Origin: Candidatus Parvibacillus calidus
GTDB taxonomy: Bacteria; Bacteroidota; Bacteroidia; Chitinophagales; Saprospiraceae
Length of the DNA stretch: 5,241 bases
NCBI GenBank assembly: GCA_013414645.1
Contig: CP058702.1
Span: 943,281-948,521 of the forward strand
Direction of reading: 5' to 3'
Part shown: one piece after another, positions 4,874 to 5,241 of the stretch
Layout of the letters: every line of letters begins with the position of its first letter
Numbering within the stretch: position 1 is the stretch's first letter
The notes under the pieces: model-generated
Databases searched by the model: none
The model's input: only the letters and a program-made list of their open reading frames with translations
What the model was told of the DNA's origin: nothing
Program-made: the position numbers and the translations under genes

Positions 4874-5241
4874 TTACCTGACAATATTACAGTTTTTTCT
4901 AAGACTATCACCTTTTATCTCGATTCTGTATGCAGTATGAACCAGACGGTCCAGAATCGCATCAGCAAGAGTTTCCTCTCCGATTACATCGTACCAACTG
5001 CCGACAGGAAGTTGGCTTGCAATGATTGTGGAAGCCTTGCTGTGGCGGTCTTCGATGATTTCCATCAGATCCAACTGCTGTTGTCCATCAAGATGAGTTA
5101 GCCCAAAGTCATCCAAAATCAATAAATTAATCTTAGAGAGTTTTTCAAAGAATCGGATAATTGTTCCATCAAGTCGGCTCAACTTCATCCTCATCATCAG
5201 TTTCTGTGTATTATAATAGGCTACCTTAAAGCCCAGGCGCA
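4874..5241 (-). CDS. istB: IS21 helper ATPase IstB, C-terminal half (5' end outside the window)
   Basis: IstB is the AAA+ ATPase (DnaC-like fold) that assists the IS21 transposase IstA in target choice and strand transfer. The frame is open from the window edge, RLGFKVAYYNTQKL, for 121 residues to the stop at 4874-4876. An internal ATG at 5197 is not the true start, because homologous sequence continues upstream of it. Visible motifs are Walker B LLILDDFGL (about residue 39 of the fragment), a sensor-1-like TIIASQLPV (about 71), and the closing DAILDRLVHTAYRIEIKGDSLRK typical of IstB. The Walker A site lies off the edge. A full protein is normally about 240-260 residues, so roughly half is present and it ends normally. 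No damage is seen in this part. Confidence 0.92.
   Translation of the reverse strand, partial: RLGFKVAYYNTQKLMMRMKLSRLDGTIIRFFEKLSKINLLILDDFGLTHLDGQQQLDLMEIIEDRHSKASTIIASQLPVGSWYDVIGEETLADAILDRLVHTAYRIEIKGDSLRKNCNIVR

Larger units (their letters stand above)
4794..5241 (-). mobile_element. IS21-family element, istB-side end, partial
   Basis: The istB 3' half and the repeated terminal sequence downstream of it identify the end of an IS21-type element; istA and the other end lie outside the window. I place the tip near 4794 (TGTGTGGTGAATATTCC on the plus strand), because IS21 ends usually start with TG and hydrolase-like codons resume just outside. The exact boundary could be several bases off and no target duplication can be seen. 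It appears to have removed or separated the 5' end of the hydrolase gene. Confidence 0.75.

Noticed and set aside
4645..4880. Shared words such as GAACGTTTT and TTTTGGTTAT near 4645-4660 and 4854-4874, as a possible repeat.
   Set aside because: Short, in different order and AT-rich. Probably chance similarity between the hydrolase and the IS21 tail.

Overview
The window is a nest of insertion sequences sitting in one chromosomal gene. All genes read on the minus strand. The style of the proteins (an IS66 TnpC without the zinc-finger cysteines, an IS21 element with tandem end repeats), the AT-rich flanks and the lack of strong Shine-Dalgarno sites suggest a member of the Bacteroidota. This is an inference from family resemblance, not a database result.

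Layout from high to low coordinates, which is the direction of transcription. From 5241 to about 4794 lies the 3' end of an IS21-family element: the C-terminal half of its IstB ATPase, then two perfect 20-bp direct repeats at the element tip. From about 4793 to 4637 comes the 5' fragment of a serine hydrolase of the beta-lactamase/penicillin-binding class, including its SxxK active-site motif. From 4636 to 229 are two head-to-tail IS66-family elements, 2199 and 2201 bp, each carrying tnpA-tnpB-tnpC. From 228 to 1 the serine hydrolase resumes in the same frame and runs off the window.

The two IS66 copies are separated and flanked by the same 8-bp sequence, GTTGCAAC (221-228, 2430-2437, 4637-4644). 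Removing both elements and two of the three 8-mers restores a continuous hydrolase reading frame. This fixes the element ends and the target duplication with confidence. I found no base substitutions between the copies, only four single-base length differences, all in homopolymer runs. These break tnpC at opposite ends: copy 1 (229-2429) loses the normal C terminus and copy 2 (2438-4636) loses the normal N terminus. In both copies tnpB is also interrupted by the same frame change, at an A_AAA_AAG heptamer lying in the loop of a perfect 8-bp hairpin. Homopolymer length errors in the sequence are the simplest explanation for most of these breaks, but a programmed -1 frameshift in tnpB deserves a test.

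I see no novel defence, metabolic or regulatory system. What merits a second look is the tandem architecture with a palindromic target, the tnpB frame change, and the gene broken twice by different insertion sequences.
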